NCBI GenBank assembly: GCA_910578565.1
Contig: CAJTQF010000004.1
Coordinates: 97,670-161,669 of the forward strand
Direction of reading: 5' to 3'
DNA length: 64,000 nucleotides
Source of the DNA: an uncultured Christensenella sp.
Lineage (GTDB): Bacteria > Bacillota > Clostridia > Christensenellales > Borkfalkiaceae
Shown: positions 61,842 to 64,000 of the stretch, in pieces
How the letters are laid out: every line of letters begins with the position of its first letter
Position numbering within the stretch: the first letter of the stretch is position 1
The notes under the pieces: model-generated
Seen by the model: the letters and a program-made list of their open reading frames with translations, nothing else
Database searches by the model: none
What the model was told of the DNA's origin: nothing
Program-made: the position numbers and the translations under genes

Positions 61842-62126
61842 ATGACAATTAAACCGTTATTCGATAAAGTTGTCGTAGAAGGGCTTAAAGCCGAAGAAAA
61901 GACAAAAAGCGGACTTTATTTAACTTCTGCCGCACAAGAAAAACCCGCAACCTGCGTAGTTATCGCAGTTGGTCCCGGCGGAATTGTGGACGGCAAGGAA
62001 GTAAAAATGCAGGTCAAAGTAGGCGATAAGGTTCTGCTTGCAAAATACAGCGGAACCGAAGTAAAAATGGACGATAAAGAATATACGATAATACGCCAAA
62101 GCGATATATTGGCGATTGTCGACTAA
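61842..62126 (+). CDS. groES: Co-chaperonin GroES
   Basis: A 94-aa lid of the GroEL chamber. ATG 61842 is used because CGGAGGA lies 7 nt upstream. Motifs: KPLFDKVVVEGLKAEEKTKS, the mobile loop GLYLTSAAQEKPA, VIAVGPGGIVDGKEV, and YSGTEVKMDDKEYTIIRQSD. The loop has LTSAAQEK where I-V-L-P-x-x-A-Q-E-K is common. groEL follows after 20 nt. Confidence 0.95.
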   Translation: MTIKPLFDKVVVEGLKAEEKTKSGLYLTSAAQEKPATCVVIAVGPGGIVDGKEVKMQVKVGDKVLLAKYSGTEVKMDDKEYTIIRQSDILAIVD

Positions 62127-62143
62127 TAATAAGGAGCATTTGA

Positions 62144-63775
<1,632 letters not shown>

Positions 63776-63790
63776 TCAAATACAACTAAG

Positions 63791-63813
63791 TGAATTGTCA
63801 AACTAAGTGCAAC
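63791..63813. repeat. Probable terminal inverted repeat of the IS30-family element
   Basis: TGAATTGTCAAACTAAGTGCAAC resembles IS30-type ends of Firmicutes (outward TGAATTG, inward a GTTGCACTT block). It lies between groEL (stop 63775) and the transposase end. The other end is outside the window, so this is not proven. Confidence 0.5.
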
Positions 63814-63839
63814 ACATAGATAAGAAAAAGTTAAATAAA

Positions 63840-64000
63840 TCAACGGGTTTTTTTAAAGTCCAAAACCTTTTTCGGTCTGGCGTTAATTAACGCCAGATTT
63901 TTTTCGAGCGTTTTTTCAGAAACACGAGATAAATCTCTGCCTTTGGGATAGAATTCACGGAGTAATCCGTTTAGATTCTCATTCGTTCCTTTTTGCCAAG
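63840..64000 (-). CDS. IS30-family transposase, C-terminal part only (cut by window edge)
   Basis: The minus-strand frame from 64000 to the TGA at 63840-63842 reads WQKGTNENLNGLLREFYPKG, then RDLSRVSEKTLEKNLALINA and RPKKVLDFKKTR. The W-x-K-G-x-N-E-x-x-N-G-L-L-R-x-x-x-P-K-G block is the hallmark end of the IS30 DDE catalytic domain and includes its final Glu; L-I-N-x-R-P-x-K-x-L follows as usual. At an A7 run the frame stops early. The +1 frame would continue PVDLFNFFLSMCCT to 63803, close to the usual IS30 C-terminus. The copy is therefore possibly frameshifted at its end. Confidence 0.85.
   Translation of the reverse strand, partial: WQKGTNENLNGLLREFYPKGRDLSRVSEKTLEKNLALINARPKKVLDFKKTR
63877..63904 (+). 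terminator. Perfect palindromic terminator inside the transposase gene, antisense
   Basis: CTGGCGTTAATTAACGCCAG is a perfect 20-bp palindrome followed on the + strand by ATTTTTTTCG. It would end transcripts coming from groESL. On the minus strand the same bases encode N-L-A-L-I-N-A-R. Confidence 0.7.

Overview
The window reads as low-GC Bacillota, most likely a Clostridia-type, host-associated, probably uncultivated bacterium. Evidence: AT-rich intergenic DNA with consensus sigma-A promoters and intrinsic terminators; a GlgC/GlgD two-subunit ADP-glucose synthase; an IspH-S1 fusion; a Na+-pumping biotin decarboxylase; an scpAB-gerW(ytfJ)-dac-rluB block typical of spore-formers; and Clostridia-style tandem large serine recombinases. 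No species can be assigned from sequence alone.

Positions 1-18732 (all + strand) form an accessory island of envelope and secreted proteins. It begins with the end of an ECF-type sigma factor, a secreted papain-like (C39-like) protein and a membrane protein that looks like its anti-sigma factor. Then come three giant exported proteins (2026, 1331 and 1479 aa) built from GLUG, Ig-like (Big2), Gly-Gly-X, CARDB-like and MBG-type modules, with two small membrane proteins between them. Two genes share a putative non-sigma-A promoter motif.

Positions 18733-24900 are a mobile-element edge: several hairpins, a small sigma-like gene, an HTH gene, two hypotheticals, two overlapping large serine recombinase genes, a 21-bp inverted repeat, and about 450 bp of non-coding DNA. 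That stretch holds a promoter, a structured transcript candidate ending in a terminator, and a pair of diverged repeats.

From 24907 rightwards is ordinary chromosome. On the + strand: a SpoIIM-like membrane protein, a D,D-carboxypeptidase, lysA, an M50 protease, scpA-scpB, a YtfI-like protein, gerW/ytfJ, a second D,D-carboxypeptidase, rluB and an effector-binding protein. lexA is divergent from a tiny Cys-rich protein, with a LexA box between them, followed by a tyrosine recombinase. The minus strand then carries glgB-C-D-A-P, htpG, a flavoprotein/AroH-Cmk fusion/plsC/IspH-S1 operon, a Na+-decarboxylase operon with two different carboxyltransferases, a VTT membrane protein, proC-rnhA, and a dCMP deaminase-cyclophilin-purB operon. 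tRNA-Trp and groES-groEL lie on the + strand. An IS30-family element is cut by the right edge just downstream of groEL.

The least expected items are the sigma/anti-sigma surface-protein island, the non-coding segment at 24465-24917, the AroH-cytidylate kinase fusion, the dual-carboxyltransferase decarboxylase operon, and a perfect palindromic terminator inside the antisense strand of the IS30 transposase.
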